The notes under the pieces were generated by a model. It was not told the origin of the DNA. It ran no database searches and saw nothing but the letters and a program-made list of their open reading frames with translations. Position numbers and translations under genes: made by a program. Below, in pieces: positions 12,448-23,974 of a DNA stretch of 64,000 bases (position 1 is the first letter of the stretch; every line of letters starts with the position of its first letter). This DNA is from Pseudisothecium myosuroides. Lineage: Eukaryota; Streptophyta; Bryopsida; Hypnales; Lembophyllaceae. The stretch is taken from positions 806,001-870,000 of the forward strand of contig OX637287.1 in assembly GCA_951799445.1 (NCBI GenBank), read 5' to 3'.

Positions 12448-13943
12448 CTAGAGGAAAATTCGATTCAAGGCATTAAAAATAACAACAAGAGCACCACGAG
12501 AGAAGCAACCACCATTTTGATTGCGAAGCCTGATACTGTGCATGACATGAATCATTAGCTCAAATGGCTGGTCGCCTGGTCTTCCACCGGAGGAATCGCA
12601 CATGTCTTCGGGGGTTAAAACCTCCAAACGACTAACAACATTGTCAATTGAAGGTCTTTGCTGGGGATCGTCCTCTATACAATCAAGTGAAATCTGCTCA
12701 TAGGCAGCAAGGAAAGACACATTGGAATCGGACCCCGCAAATTGGAGCCTAACCTTCATGGCCCGTCTGGCGACCAACATGTCCTTGTTTTCATTGAATT
12801 TAGCAAAAGGGGAACCGCCAGTGATAAGCTGCCATATGATGACACCAAGGGAGAAAATGTAACATTTTTTGTTGAATGGGGGGCGCCACTCGCGAGCATC
12901 TTAGGAACAGTCCACCTGAGTTGATTATCACTGGGGAACTTCTTCTCGCTTATTTCACTCTTCACTCGTCCTTTGAAAAAGCCAAAGATTTTGGGATGGC
13001 CATCGTCAGTGAAGAAGACGTTTCTGCTCCGCAAGTTCTTGTGGAGGATGCCCGCTTTATGGGCAAAAGCTACATCCAAGGCAATCTCCAGTGCCATCAT
13101 GGTTTTCAGCCTCCATTCACCTCCATGACCCTCCATGTTGATCCAGTCTGATATTATTTGGAGCCCTTGCCCAGGCTTCTCCATTACTAGGTAGTTATCA
13201 TTGTGGCCCCACAAAAAAGTTCCATAAAAACGAAAAATGTTGTCATGGTTTGAGAGCCTGTACAAAATGGAGGACTCTTTTTTTCCGGACTCTGTAGGAA
13301 CCAGAATGATGTCAAAACTTTCATCGAGTCGTTCAGCTAACAAAAAGTCCTCGTTGTAGGACTCTCCGGTTACTTCCACGAGGGTTGATAATTCATGAGT
13401 GGCATCGGGATCCATGTTATCTTTTAAGAGAGCTTTCACCTTTTGGAGCTCCGCTTGGAGCTAAATTCTTGTCTCTTCCACATCAGCTGACAATCCCTTC
13501 ATCCTAGACTTGTTCTCATGAAGTAGCCCAACCTGGTGCACTTGTAGGCTAAGGTCAAACTATTTGGTTGCCTTGTCCAATTTGGTGTGCAGAGAATCAA
13601 AATCTACCTCAAAATTTAATACCAAAAGCACCCAAATTACAACATTCTTCTTTAGGTATCTCTTCACACATGCCTCACAATCCAATAAGACGACCTTCAA
13701 TTTCTTCAAAGATTTCTTGTAATCTTCTTCACTAAACTCCACGTTGTGCTTTTTGTCCAGCTCAAAGCGTTTGATAAGGTCAGTTGCTTGCTTCACGTGG
13801 TCTATCAGTTCATCACATTTCTCCTTGTTGCTCTTCACTTTCATACCTAAATCCACAACGGTTTTAACCAGCTTGCCTACGTCCGTAGTCAGTGCAGCAC
13901 TGCCCACATCCACTTCCGTTTTGATGATCTTCTTAGTGGCCAT
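12448..13943 (-). pseudogene. HeLo-bundle plus pseudokinase protein (plant MLKL-like), disrupted
   Basis: Plant MLKL-type proteins pair an N-terminal four-helix HeLo bundle with a catalytically dead kinase and act in immunity at membranes. Here, from ATG 13943 (MATKK), about 130 residues are amphipathic and helical, with the HeLo/MCAfunc-like pattern KEKCDELIDHVKQ...LLDCEACVKRYL. A coiled stretch follows, then a kinase fold (about 13400-12500). All three catalytic motifs are lost: the VAIK lysine region reads FDIILVPTE, HRDL is HKNL and DFG is GFF. The domain continues to QRPSIDNVVSRL. Breaks: TAG at 13560-13562, TAG at 13461-13463, and a frame change in a six-C run near 12885-12890; past it the frame resumes as FNKKCYIFSLGVIIWQLITG. 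The breaks suggest a recent pseudogene, or assembly error for the homopolymer. The MLKL-like call is inference from architecture. Confidence 0.65.
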
Positions 13944-14054
13944 CCTGATGTGTAGTAACACTCTGACGCCAGCTCTAATCTGCACAAGAAAATTTGGGCA
14001 AACAGCAGAATATAAAGTCCATCTTCACATGACATGTTTCTAATTATTACAGAT

Positions 14055-14212
14055 ATTTCGTTAAAATGGCGAATTCCATGCGCCATTTTTCCATTCATTT
14101 TCTAGGACTGGTATAGATTTCAGACCGCATGGTCTAAAATCTAGGATTGATATACATTTCAGACCACATGGGCTAAACTTAAAAGTGTGTGGACATACCC
14201 CCATTTTAACGA
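14055..14212. mobile_element. Short MITE with GATATTTCGTTAAAATGG ends
   Basis: Inverted ends GATATTTCGTTAAAATGG (near 14055) and CCATTTTAACGAAATATC (to about 14212). An inner imperfect repeat (agaccgcatggtctaaa / agaccacatgggctaaa) is also present. It lies about 110 bp upstream of the MLKL-like start. The ends resemble those of the element at 31286-31582. No target duplication was resolved. Confidence 0.6.
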
Positions 14213-14416
14213 AATATCCGTTATATGAAGAGCCGAAGAACAACACACCCATCTCGCATATCCAAGCATAACATACATAAGATGCTGCAAATTCTTCAGA
14301 AAGAACCCCAGTATTGCAAAACAAGAGCATGAAAAGTATGAACCAATAGGTGGTGAACTTCTTGACGAAGCTGGACTCTCAGCATTGAAGCTAGTGCTTA
14401 AAGCGGACGATTGCCT

Positions 14417-15347
14417 TTAACCCCTAAAATACCAAGGCATTTTCTGGCTCTGGAACCACTGAAAACTGCCATTTCTGCTGCGATCACTCCCTGAACCCAA
14501 AAAAACTTTTTTTTTAGAATCTAACCGTAAGATCTTGTACTTCACTTGTCTCAAATTATATGGTAAAAATTTCAAGACATTTGACCGTTCTGATTGGAAG
14601 ATATTAGCATTCAAAGTTGGAAAAAAAAAGTTTTTTGAACTGTTTCCTGCAATTTCAGATGACTTTGACGGCCATTTGTGGATTTTTTTTGCACTACACA
14701 ACAAAAAGTTGTAAGTTTTTATCTTGAACATTTGAGTTGAGAGTTGGGGAAAAAAATTTCAGAATGCCAAACCTTGATTTTCACATATAAAAAAATTGTC
14801 AAATAGAAGTAGGTCCAAAATTGAACGAAATACTAAATTGTTAATAGCTCTTAGGTGGAATTAAAACAACATAATCCCAATGGTGGGATTGTTCTTGCAA
14901 ACAAACTTGACCTCGTCAAAAAAAATAAAATTGAAAAAATTTGAAAATTGCATTCAAAAATGAATTCTATAAGTTAGTTTTTTTGAAGATGCTTAAATTG
15001 CCCGAAAAACAAGATTGTCCATAACTTTCTCATTATTAGTCCAAATAGAATGAATCAAAGCTTCAGATGTAGACAAAAACATGATCTTTGAGGGGAAAAA
15101 ATAAAAAAAATAAAAAACTTTTTTTTGTGTTTTTTTTTTTCTGCCCGCCGAACTGCTTTTTTGCTTTAGGATGGCATAACTTTTGCTCCCGGGCACCGAT
15201 TGAAAAAAAAATTATATTTTTAGAAAGCTAATGTGATTCCCTACCTTTGAAAAAAGTTTCAAAAAATCAGATCAAAATTTGAGGCCACATGGGCCTGCCC
15301 GAAATCTGAAGTGTCCCCCCAGGGGACTTTGGTACTTTAGGGGTTAA
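14417..15347. mobile_element. TTAA-flanked transposon, subfamily B (E3), inverted relative to E2
   Basis: Ends TTAACCCCTAAAATACCAAG (14417) and GTACTTTAGGGGTTAA (to 15347). The body of about 930 bp is the reverse complement of E2 in outline: the AACTGCCATTTCTGCTGCG block is at the left and a CCCCCCAGGGG palindrome at the right. Non-coding. Confidence 0.82.
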
Positions 15348-16130
15348 ACCAAACTAACTGTCTTTTTGGTCAACCAAATTATGCAATTGCAGTAACTTTG
15401 GTCTTTCAAAATTATTGCAACCGTACGCACATTTATTATATGTATCAATCTAATTTTATCAGAACAGTTCAAGGGCTTCAAACGATCAGACTTGGCGGCT
15501 TCTAACACCGAAGTGACTCTCTTAACCATTCTCTGACGTAGCAAAACTAACTTGGGACTAGCTACCAAAAACAAAGCTGAACAGAAGACTATTCTGATTC
15601 TGTAAAATCGGATTTGGCATAACGACAAAGTTGAGATCTAAAATAAAACCTGGGGGACCTTCAATCAGCTTCATAAAAGATTTTATGAAGCACTGCTACC
15701 ACTGAATGAAGCAGCAGTGATTCCTCCGTAGTCGCGCTCTGTTTCATGGGTGATGGGTGTCCAAACATTAGCACATAATTGTAGAGAAGTAGGGTAGACA
15801 GGGCCAGATTAGGGTTAGTACAGTAAGTTCACAGCAGTGAATTCCAACTCCAGAATGGCAATTTGAACAAAACCGCAACTTGACGCAGAGCTAGGGACAC
15901 ACTTGACTTGATCCAGGGACTAGGTTAAACCATGGTCAAGCATGTGAATCCTCCAATACGTCCAAGACGATATGGCTTGGCATGCTAAGGTTTGCATGAG
16001 GTTTGTATACCACAACGCGACCAAAATGAAAGCCAAAAAGTCGACGGAGCACTCTACCATTGAGTCCAAGTTCCCATGTGAGCCAAGTGTCAACGAAGTC
16101 AAGGCGCTGCTACAGTACGCAGTACTCAAA
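15348..16130. other. Intergenic DNA, no gene seen
   Basis: Small overlapping ORFs on both strands (15344-15628, 15920-16154) lack family motifs and start/stop context. Base composition is slightly less AT-rich than the neighbouring transposons. Confidence 0.35.
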
Positions 16131-16382
16131 AAATCCTCCATTTGGGCTAAGTAGGACCAACAGGCTGAATTTTGTGTTCTCTGGGATAAATGTAAAAAAA
16201 AAGCCCCCTATTTTGTGCTTTGTCTATGGTATGTTGTAGACCTCTCCTCTCTAATTTGGGGTCTCTGATTGCAAATATGAATTCAGAATTTGCAAATTTT
16301 TTCATATATGGCAAATAAAAAATTCCTGCATTTTCCCCGGGGTAAATTCTGCCCACAAGGCCTACTTCGAATGGAGGATTTA
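16131..16382. mobile_element. ~250-bp MITE with AATCCTCCATTT ends
   Basis: Long inverted ends: AATCCTCCATTTGGGC...GTAGGACC at the left, and GGCCTAC...AATGGAGGATT at the right. The interior (GTAGGACCAACAGG...AAGCCCCCTATTTTG...) is shared with 18776-19056 and 58944-59499. Non-coding. Confidence 0.65.
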
Positions 16383-16407
16383 GTGTCCTCCCTATAGTAT
16401 ATATACC

Positions 16408-17382
16408 TTAACCCTAGACCGCCCAAGAGGACAAAAAGTGTCCTCACATAGTTTTAAGTCAAATTCAAAGTATTGTAACTTTTGCATCCGATGTCCAAAT
16501 CCAATAAAACTTGTTGGGAAATTTACGCCTTCTCTTCTAGTTTGTGTGGTAAAATTTTCAGATCAATCCAAGAGGTAATGATTTTTTGGAAGCCAATCGA
16601 AGTTCACATGTTCAATTTGATTCACCAAAGTGCAATTCATGGCTGCAACTTTGGGGGCTTGTATCTCCTTCATCTGTTGTTCGATTTCAATAAAATTTGT
16701 TGGGTTATATTCCCCTTGAAGTCTAGTTATTGTGGTAAAATTTTCACGTCAATCCAAGTTTTTTTGAATGTTTGGGAGCAATTCGAAATTCAGAATCCCG
16801 GCATTCTTGGACTACAGTGAACTTTGGCGGCTTGTATCTGCTTCATACAGTGTCCATTTCCAATAATTTTTTTTGAGAAAGTTGCACATACTAGACTAGT
16901 TTGTGTGGCTAAAATTTCATATCAATCCAAGAAGTTATGAATGACTGAGAAGCATTTTAGTAGAAGGAGGTTCAGCCCTAGATGTATTTTTTGCAACTTT
17001 TCTTGCCTATTTTTGACATTTGCATGCCATTTTGCAAACACATTGAGTCAATTGAATGATATTTTTTTCACCAATGTGTTTGTATCCTGGTTTTGAATCA
17101 CTTTGTAGTTTAAAGTTTTTTCATTTGATTAGGTTTAGAAATCAAATTTGACCTCTAAATGTGTTTTTAGGAAAATTCCAGCATTCTTTTTCAACACTAA
17201 AACATTATAATCTTGCAATCTACACGGTCAAATGACTTCAAATTTGATCCATGACATCTACAACATGTGTACTACATGATTGTACGGTTAAGATCTTCAT
17301 TACTTAGTAACATTTAGATTTATAGCACTTCAAAAGCTAGGATGTTTTTTACCCAAAACGGCCATGGGCGGTCTAGGGTTAA
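16408..17382. mobile_element. TTAA-flanked transposon with CCCTAGACCGCCC termini (E4)
   Basis: Ends TTAACCCTAGACCGCCCA (16408) and TGGGCGGTCTAGGGTTAA (to 17382) are a perfect 18-bp inverted terminus including TTAA. The first bases, CCCTAGA, are close to classical piggyBac ends. A subterminal AGGACA..TGTCCT palindrome is present. The 975-bp body carries an internally repeated block (two diverged copies around 16480-16620 and 16640-16800), and has no coding capacity. Confidence 0.82.
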
Positions 17383-17470
17383 AGGCTTAAACTACTGAAA
17401 TCGCATGGAATGACGGTAGCATTTTTGTAACAACTCATGGCCTAAGGTAAATGTACCAGTAACCGATCAT

Positions 17471-18397
17471 TTAATCCCTAATGTCCCAAGGCCATTTTTC
17501 CATCGAAAACCACTCAAAACTGCCATTTCCATAGCAAAGAGCAAAAAAAAGATTTAAATGTGTTTTTTTGCATATTTAACCAAAGGATCTTGAACTAGAC
17601 TAGTGTAAGAATGTGTAGAAGAAATTTCAGAAACTTTGACCGTGTAGATTGCAAGATATTTGCATTTAAAGTAAAGAAATCAAATTTTTTTGCACCTTGT
17701 TCAACTACATTTTTTGGCTTTGAACCTTCACTTAAAATTTTTGCTCTAACGATTTTGAATTTCTAATTTTATATGAGGAAAAATTGAGTTGAAAATCTAG
17801 GAAAAAAATTCAAAAAACACACTTAGTTTTCACTCATCAGAAAATTGTTAAGTAGAAGTAGGTTCAAGGTTGAAGGAAAAATTAAATCATTAATAGCTCT
17901 AAGATAGAGTTGAAATATACTCTTCTCAGCGGTGAAATTGTTCTAGCAAAAAATCTTAACCTTGTGAAACCTTTTTTTTTGAAAAATTGTCAAAATTGAG
18001 TTCAAAAATGAGTCCTATAAGTTATTTTTTCAAGAAGATGCTCTAATTGCCCAAAAAATAAGATTGTCCATAACTTTTGCATAACAAATCCAAATGGAAT
18101 GAATAAAAGCTTCCCATGTAGATAAAAATAAAATCTATATGAAATATAAAAAAATTAATTTTTAATTTAAAGTTTTTGTGAGTATTTTTTTCTACCCGCC
18201 GAACTAAAATTTGGGGTTTTTGTGCCATAACTTTTGCTCTCGAGCATCAATTGAAATAAAAATTACATTTTTGGAAAGCTAATGTGATTTTCTATCTTCA
18301 CAAAAAAATCAGAAAATTATGACAAATATTGAGACCGTAGGAGCCTGCCCGAAATCCATTTTGTCCCCCAAAGGGACAACAGGACTTTAGAGGTTAA
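17471..18397. mobile_element. TTAA-flanked transposon, subfamily B (E5)
   Basis: Left TTAATCCCTAATGTCCCAAG (17471), right GGACTTTAGAGGTTAA (to 18397). The ends have decayed by a few bases. Same orientation as E3; the AACTGCCATTTCC block is near the left end and GCCCGAAATCCATTTTGTCC near the right. Confidence 0.75.
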
Positions 18398-18763
18398 GCA
18401 ATTTTGGAGTAAATTGTATGTAGTATGAAGTGGTGGAAATTTTTTCCATTTAGGAAGATAAGAAATATGGGGATAGCAAAATTTTCAGAATTTTATTCCC
18501 AAAATTGAAATTATTGTGAATTTTGGGAGCCAAAAAGTACTCTTGACTAGTAGCCAATGTCTAGAGTCTTTCAATTCCGATCATAGCCAAACTACTTTCT
18601 TGCTCACTACTTCAGGGGCATGTGTCATGACCTTATTAGTTCCTATTTTGAAAAAGACAAAAAAAAAACATTCCAAGTTTGAGTTCCAGCCTTGGTTGGA
18701 AATAGCGCACCCTACAAGTTGGATACTGGGCGTGGTTGGTTACTGGTACATTTACCTTAAGAA
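18398..18763. other. Spacer without a recognised gene
   Basis: AT-rich; one 89-codon ORF (18516-18785) has no family signature. It separates two transposon insertions. Confidence 0.3.
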
Positions 18764-18775
18764 CATCTCCAATGC

Positions 18776-19056
18776 AGGACGTTAAACCCATACCACAAAG
18801 TAGGACCAACAGGGTGAAAACACAGGAATTTTATCCCTGGAAAAAATGAAAGAATTTTTTATTTTTCACACAAATTTTTTTTTGCAAATTTTGAATTTAT
18901 ATTTGCAATCAGAGGTCCCAAATTAGTTGGGGGGTGGGTGAAGAATATAGGGCCAACACAGCACAAAATAGGGGGCTTTTTTTTTACATTTATCCTCTTA
19001 AATTCCTATGTTTTCACCCTGCTGGTTCCATTTTGTGGGACGGGTTTAACGTCTTG
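18776..19056. mobile_element. 281-bp MITE with GACGTTAAACCC ends and 12-bp direct repeats
   Basis: Inverted ends AGGACGTTAAACCC and GGGTTTAACGTCTTG. The flanking direct repeats are CATCTCCAATGC at 18764-18775 and 19057-19068. The interior relates to the 16131 family (GGACCAACAGGGTGAAAACA...). A duplication near 9-12 bp would fit a Mutator-like element, but the repeated flank may instead be part of a longer terminal structure. Confidence 0.6.
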
Positions 19057-19068
19057 CATCTCCAATGC

Positions 19069-19695
19069 GGAGACGGGAACATGCACGGTAGCCTATCCAG
19101 ATTTTGAAGTGCAAGTAGGTGGACCTCATTATGTTCTGGCGACTTTCGAAAAAAAATTGATCCAATGCAAAGTCGGCAATTGAAACTTTACATGGACTTT
19201 TTTACATTATAAATAGAAGGAGAGTTAAAGATTTTACATTAAAAAAGACCTTTCATACAAAAAGGGGACTTCCATTCAATCGGCACACATAACAAAGCTT
19301 GAAAAGGTCTAACATTAAATGAATTTTTTTATTGTGAGCCAACTTCTGGGTTCTTCATATTTTGTCTAATTGCCGGTCCAGGGATGGAAAATGGCGGGGC
19401 CGGGAATAATGAGTAACCGATGCCGGTTGCATTGGGGCGTGTTTTATTAGTAGCCTAGTCATCATGTGGTCGGTGTGCTAGTTTTCATGTTGCATAGGAG
19501 TTGCTCTAAAGGTGGCTAAGTTGAAAGATTCAAACTTTGGCATGCAGTAGACATACAATAAAACCTCTAGTAAGAGCCTAGATGGGACGGATCTGATACA
19601 TTATGGTAGAGAGGTTATTACATTAACATTAACCCTTAAAGGACGAGCTAGTGATCATGGAAATCATCCCTTTTGCTACCATGTGGATCATTGGC
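19069..19695. other. Intergenic DNA with a solo TTAA terminus
   Basis: No gene recognised. At about 19629, TTAACCCTTAAAGGACGAG resembles a TTAA-family left end without a partner before E6 starts at 19696. It is a fragment or decayed copy. Confidence 0.4.
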
Positions 19696-20632
19696 TTAAC
19701 CCCTAAAAAGACCATTTGTCCCTTTGGAAGACAAGTGGGATTTTGGGCAAGTACCTACTTGGTCTCATTTTTTGTCCTGATTTTTTAAAACCTTTTTTGA
19801 AGATAAAAAAATTGATTATCTTCGTGGGAATATATATATATTTTTTTTCAATTGGTGCCTGGGAACAAAAGTTATGTTCAAAACAACGGAGAAGGGGGAG
19901 GGGGACAAAGGGGGCAGCAAAAAAAAAATTCAAAAATTTGAATTTTAGATAAATTTTTTTCTCATAGATTATATTTTTGTCTACATGGGAAGCTTTGATT
20001 CATTCCATTTGGATTTGTTATGAGAAAGTTATAGACAATCTCGTTTTTCAGGCAATGAGAGCATCTTCTTGGGAAAATAACTTGTAGGATTCAATTTTGA
20101 ATGCAATTTTTACAATTTTTCAAAAACAAAGTTCTATATAGTTTAGTTTTTTTGCTAGAACAATCTTACCATTGGAATTAGTGCATCTAAATTTCATTTC
20201 AAACATATTAATAATTTAGATTTTCCTTCTATCTCGTACCGACTTCTACTTAACAATTTTTTTAAGTATGAAAATTAAATTTTTTTGAATTTTTTTTCCT
20301 AGACTCTCAACTCAATTCTCCACCATAAAGATTTAAAGCTCAAAACTCTGTAGTGAAAAAATTAAAGTTAAGAAGGTTCAAAGTCAAATATTAATCTAGT
20401 CCTGCAATGTGTTGAAAAACTTGTTTTTTTCACTTTAAACGTAGATATCTTGCAATCTGTGCAGTCAAAATTTCTGAAATTTTTTCCACACATTCTCATA
20501 CTATTTAGGTGTAATATCCTACAGTTAGATGTGCAAAAAATTAATTTTCAAATTAATTTTACTCTTTGCTATAGAAATGGCAGTTTTGAGTGTTTTTTGG
20601 CAGAAAAAAGGCCTTGGTCCTTTAGAAGATAA
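19696..20632. mobile_element. TTAA-type transposon, subfamily B (E6)
   Basis: Left TTAACCCCTAAAAAGACC (19696). The right end TTGGTCCTTTAGAAGATAA (to 20632) is a decayed form of CTTTAGGGGTTAA. Same orientation as E2, about 937 bp, with GAAATGGCAGTTTTGAGTG near the right end. Confidence 0.72.
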
Positions 20633-21382
20633 ATAAATGCAAAAGCGCTCATAGGAAGACAAACAACTGTACAAGACCTCTCCTTTTCACAAAAAATACG
20701 AGGATGAATAGTTGAACTTTTATCCTACATAGAAGGATTCTTTGTCATTCATTGGACAAAAAACGGCTACCTTGTCATTTATGGGTCAAAGGAGGGTCAT
20801 TTGCATTCATGACATTTTTATACGATCTAGTCTAGGACTGGTCTTGACATATTAATTTAGAGAGATTTATTACTTTAGAGAGTGTTGCTTATTAGAGGTT
20901 CTCATGTATAAGGTAGAACAACCTACAACCACCTAAATTAGCAATTTGCATATCTTGTGCAATGTACTTATTGTTGCCTATATTATTCAGAGAAAAAATT
21001 AGTTGAATTGACTGAAATACAAGTGGATTTATATTAATTTGATAAGACTTGAAATTGATATGAATTTTCAAACACATTTGGTGCAAACATATAAAATTGT
21101 TAGTAGGTGGGGGTCATGACCATCTTAAAAAGGTTCAAAATAAGTGACCCACCATTCCAATCCAATTTGAGTGTTTTAAAAGCAAAAGTTTAACATTCTA
21201 AAAGCACCTCTTTTATTGGTTGCAGCTACAACTGATTTTGACAAGCATTTATGGATCATTGCAAGAAACGCCATTAAGTTTTTGTAGTATTTTCTACAAC
21301 ACTCATTTTTCCTGTTGGAAATACTTTATAATTAGAAAAAAATCAATTTAAAAGGTGAAAAATATATCTAATGTATACACCT
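20633..21382. other. Intergenic AT-rich DNA, no gene seen
   Basis: Only short ORFs in AT-rich sequence (for example 20892-21086 on the minus strand). No terminal repeats were recognised. Confidence 0.3.
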
Positions 21383-23384
21383 TTAACCCCTCAAGTACCG
21401 AGAGGACACAATGTGTCCTCTTCAAATTTTCAATGGCAAATTCTCGGTAGAGTGAAACAAATTTCAATATTTTGTAAACTAGGATCTTGTAGAGTAACAA
21501 GTTGACATACTGGGTGAATGCATGAAACACTTAAAGCATTTTGTCACACCCTAGTTTTTGAATTTTTTTTTGGCCATAACTTCTGTGTTTTAGCTCCAAA
21601 TGACTCAAAATTTATAGGGAAGCTATTTATAACCATTATACACCTTGCCTAATTTTTTGGTAATTTTCAAAAATAATTTAATATTTTTAAACAGCCCCAA
21701 TAAATTCTCACAATGGGTGATTTAGGGATTTTTTGAACTTTTTTTAACCCAAACAAACGAATTTTGAGCTGAAATTTGGAGAGAATGGTCTTCTAGTAGA
21801 CTTATAGCTATAGTTTAAATGATTTTTAAAAAAACTTATTTTTATGTGGTGTACAAGTCCACAAAAGGAGCTCCTTTCTGTATTTTTTTCCAAAGGTATG
21901 AAACATTATTTCGGTGCATTTTTTGGTCAAAACCCATCACCAAAAAGTTTTTTCAAATCGAGAATTTTTAGTTTTTTTTTTAAAAAAAAATCCTATTTTT
22001 TTAAAAATTAAAATGTCAAAAGTGGTATTTTCTTCACCGGTTCTAGGGTGAATTCTATGTCCAAAAAATTGGTGAAGAAAATACTACTTTTGACATTTTA
22101 ATTTTTAAAAAACAGGATTTTTTTTTTAAAAAAAAATTAAAAATTGTCAGTTTGAGAAAACTTTTTGTTGATGGGTTTTGACCAAAAAACGCACCAAAAT
22201 AATGTTTCATACCTTTGGAAGGAAATACAGAAACGAGCTCCCTTTGTGGACTTGTACACCACATAAAAATAATTATTTTTAAAAATCATTTGGACTATAG
22301 CTATAAGTCTACTAGAAGACCATTCTCTCCAAATTTCAGCTCAAAATTCGTTCTTTTGGGTTAAAAAAGTTCAAAAAACCCCTAAATCACCCATTGTGAG
22401 AATTTATCGGGGCTGTTTAAAAATAGTAATTATTTTTGAAAAGTACCAAAAAATTAGGCAAGGTATATAATGGTTATGAGTAGCTTCCCTAGAAATTTTG
22501 AGTCATTTGGAGCTAAAACATAGAAGTTATGGCCAAAAAGAAATTCAAAAACTAGGGTGTGACAAAACGCAACAAATAGTACAAGTGTTTTGTGCATTTA
22601 CCCTACTTATTTCTTTTTCCAATTTTCAAAATTTCAATGTGAGAAGTATTGAAAAAATTATTTAGGAAATGTAGCTTGTAAAAAAGGAGCAAATACAATT
22701 CTTTTACAATGAAAGGAATAGTGGGGATGGAAAAAAAAAATTCTTGATCATTTCTAGTCTTTGGTTTGTACAAATAAACTAGCTCTGAAGAAAAAAATTT
22801 CAAATTTGAATTTTTTGTAATTTAAAAAATACAAGGTTCAATCTGGTGTGATTAAGAATCATAATTAGAATGATTCCAAATTTTTGGAAGATGTTTCAAA
22901 TAATATTCTAATAATATAAATTATTAAAATTCAAAAATTAACTCATATATATATTTTTAAATTTTTTGTAGGATCCAATTTGGGCAGTTTTGGCTTTCTA
23001 GTCCTTCTGTTTGAAAATGTGTACAAAATTGAGAGAGCTTTTTATTTCTCATTTTCTAAAATTAAAAAATATTGCATTTGCTTTAGATTCTAATACAATT
23101 CTTTTGAAGGGGTAAAAAAGCATTATTCATCTTCTTATAATTTTTTTCTTCAAAAAACTACGTTTTTTGCCTATAAAGTTGAAAATCCAAAATTATTATA
23201 ATCTAAAAATCCAACAACCAATATTTTCCAATCCTAATTCCATGCATACTAGACAAAGCATTCTTTACTTCTGTGCGGTTGAAATTACAAATTTCAAGCA
23301 TAATTATGTGCAAAAAAATATCAAAGTGGGACAATTCATTGAAAACCTCTATTGTCAAAAAGTTGTTGGGACTTGAAGGATTAA
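21383..23384. mobile_element. 2.0-kb TTAA-flanked element carrying a giant palindrome (E7)
   Basis: Left TTAACCCCTCAAGTACC (21383), right GGACTTGAAGGATTAA (to 23384). Allowing for a few changes, these are matching inverted ends. A GAGGACACA..TGTGTCCTC palindrome follows the left end, as in E4. The left half is a near-perfect inverted repeat (see 21515-22605); the right half is AT-rich and non-coding. Confidence 0.65.
21515..22605. repeat. Long inverted repeat, ~0.5-kb arms, short loop
   Basis: The left arm from TTTTGTCACACCCTAG (21539) matches the reverse complement of CTAGGGTGTGACAAAA (to 22567) nearly base for base, up to GGTATTTTCTTCACC / GGTGAAGAAAATACT. The centre is near 22054, with a loop of about 33 bp. 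A transcript would fold into one hairpin of about 500 bp. No protein is encoded. Confidence 0.85.
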
Positions 23385-23974
23385 GAAGATTGTACCCTAG
23401 GAAGGAAGAGCATAGAAAATTTCTCTAAGTAGGAGAATTTGAAAAGTGCAAAATCTCATCTAATTAGATACTTTTACTGTAGTTTCACATTTTAATTTGT
23501 AAAAATAGGAATAGCAATTTTTAAAAAAACTAAAAATTGGCCATTTGGGAAGAGTTCGTAGTGATGAGAATTCACCAAAAGATTGATCTTAGAACCATCT
23601 TCATTGTTCAAAAATTGTGCGTAATGGGAGTGCTATTTGCACTCATGTGGAGGACACAAAATAATTTATTTTTAGATTCTACTTGGTAGGAATATTCTTT
23701 CCTACTATGCAAATAGACTATGAAAATTTCAGCTCCAGATCTTTAAATTTGGGGACTCCTAATGTAGTAAACAAAAATGATTCTTAAGTATAAAATGATT
23801 TTTTTAATTTCTAAAAAATAAGGGATCTGATTACCATCAAGTTAGACATCTCCAATAAAAATTTCAAGTTCATGAGGTTTATGCTTAAAAAGTTATAGAA
23901 GATGACAAGGAAGTCACTTTCATCGTGATTAGTAAATAGGACCGGTCTTTCTTGCAATGACCCTTATTCACAAC
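23385..23974. other. Spacer between two TTAA elements, no gene seen
   Basis: AT-rich with no ORF of note. It may itself be transposon-derived, but I found no ends. Confidence 0.3.

Noticed and set aside
12885..12890. Intron in the MLKL-like gene instead of a frameshift
   Set aside because: No GT..AG pair fits; one base in the C run restores a perfect kinase frame, so a frameshift or assembly error is simpler.
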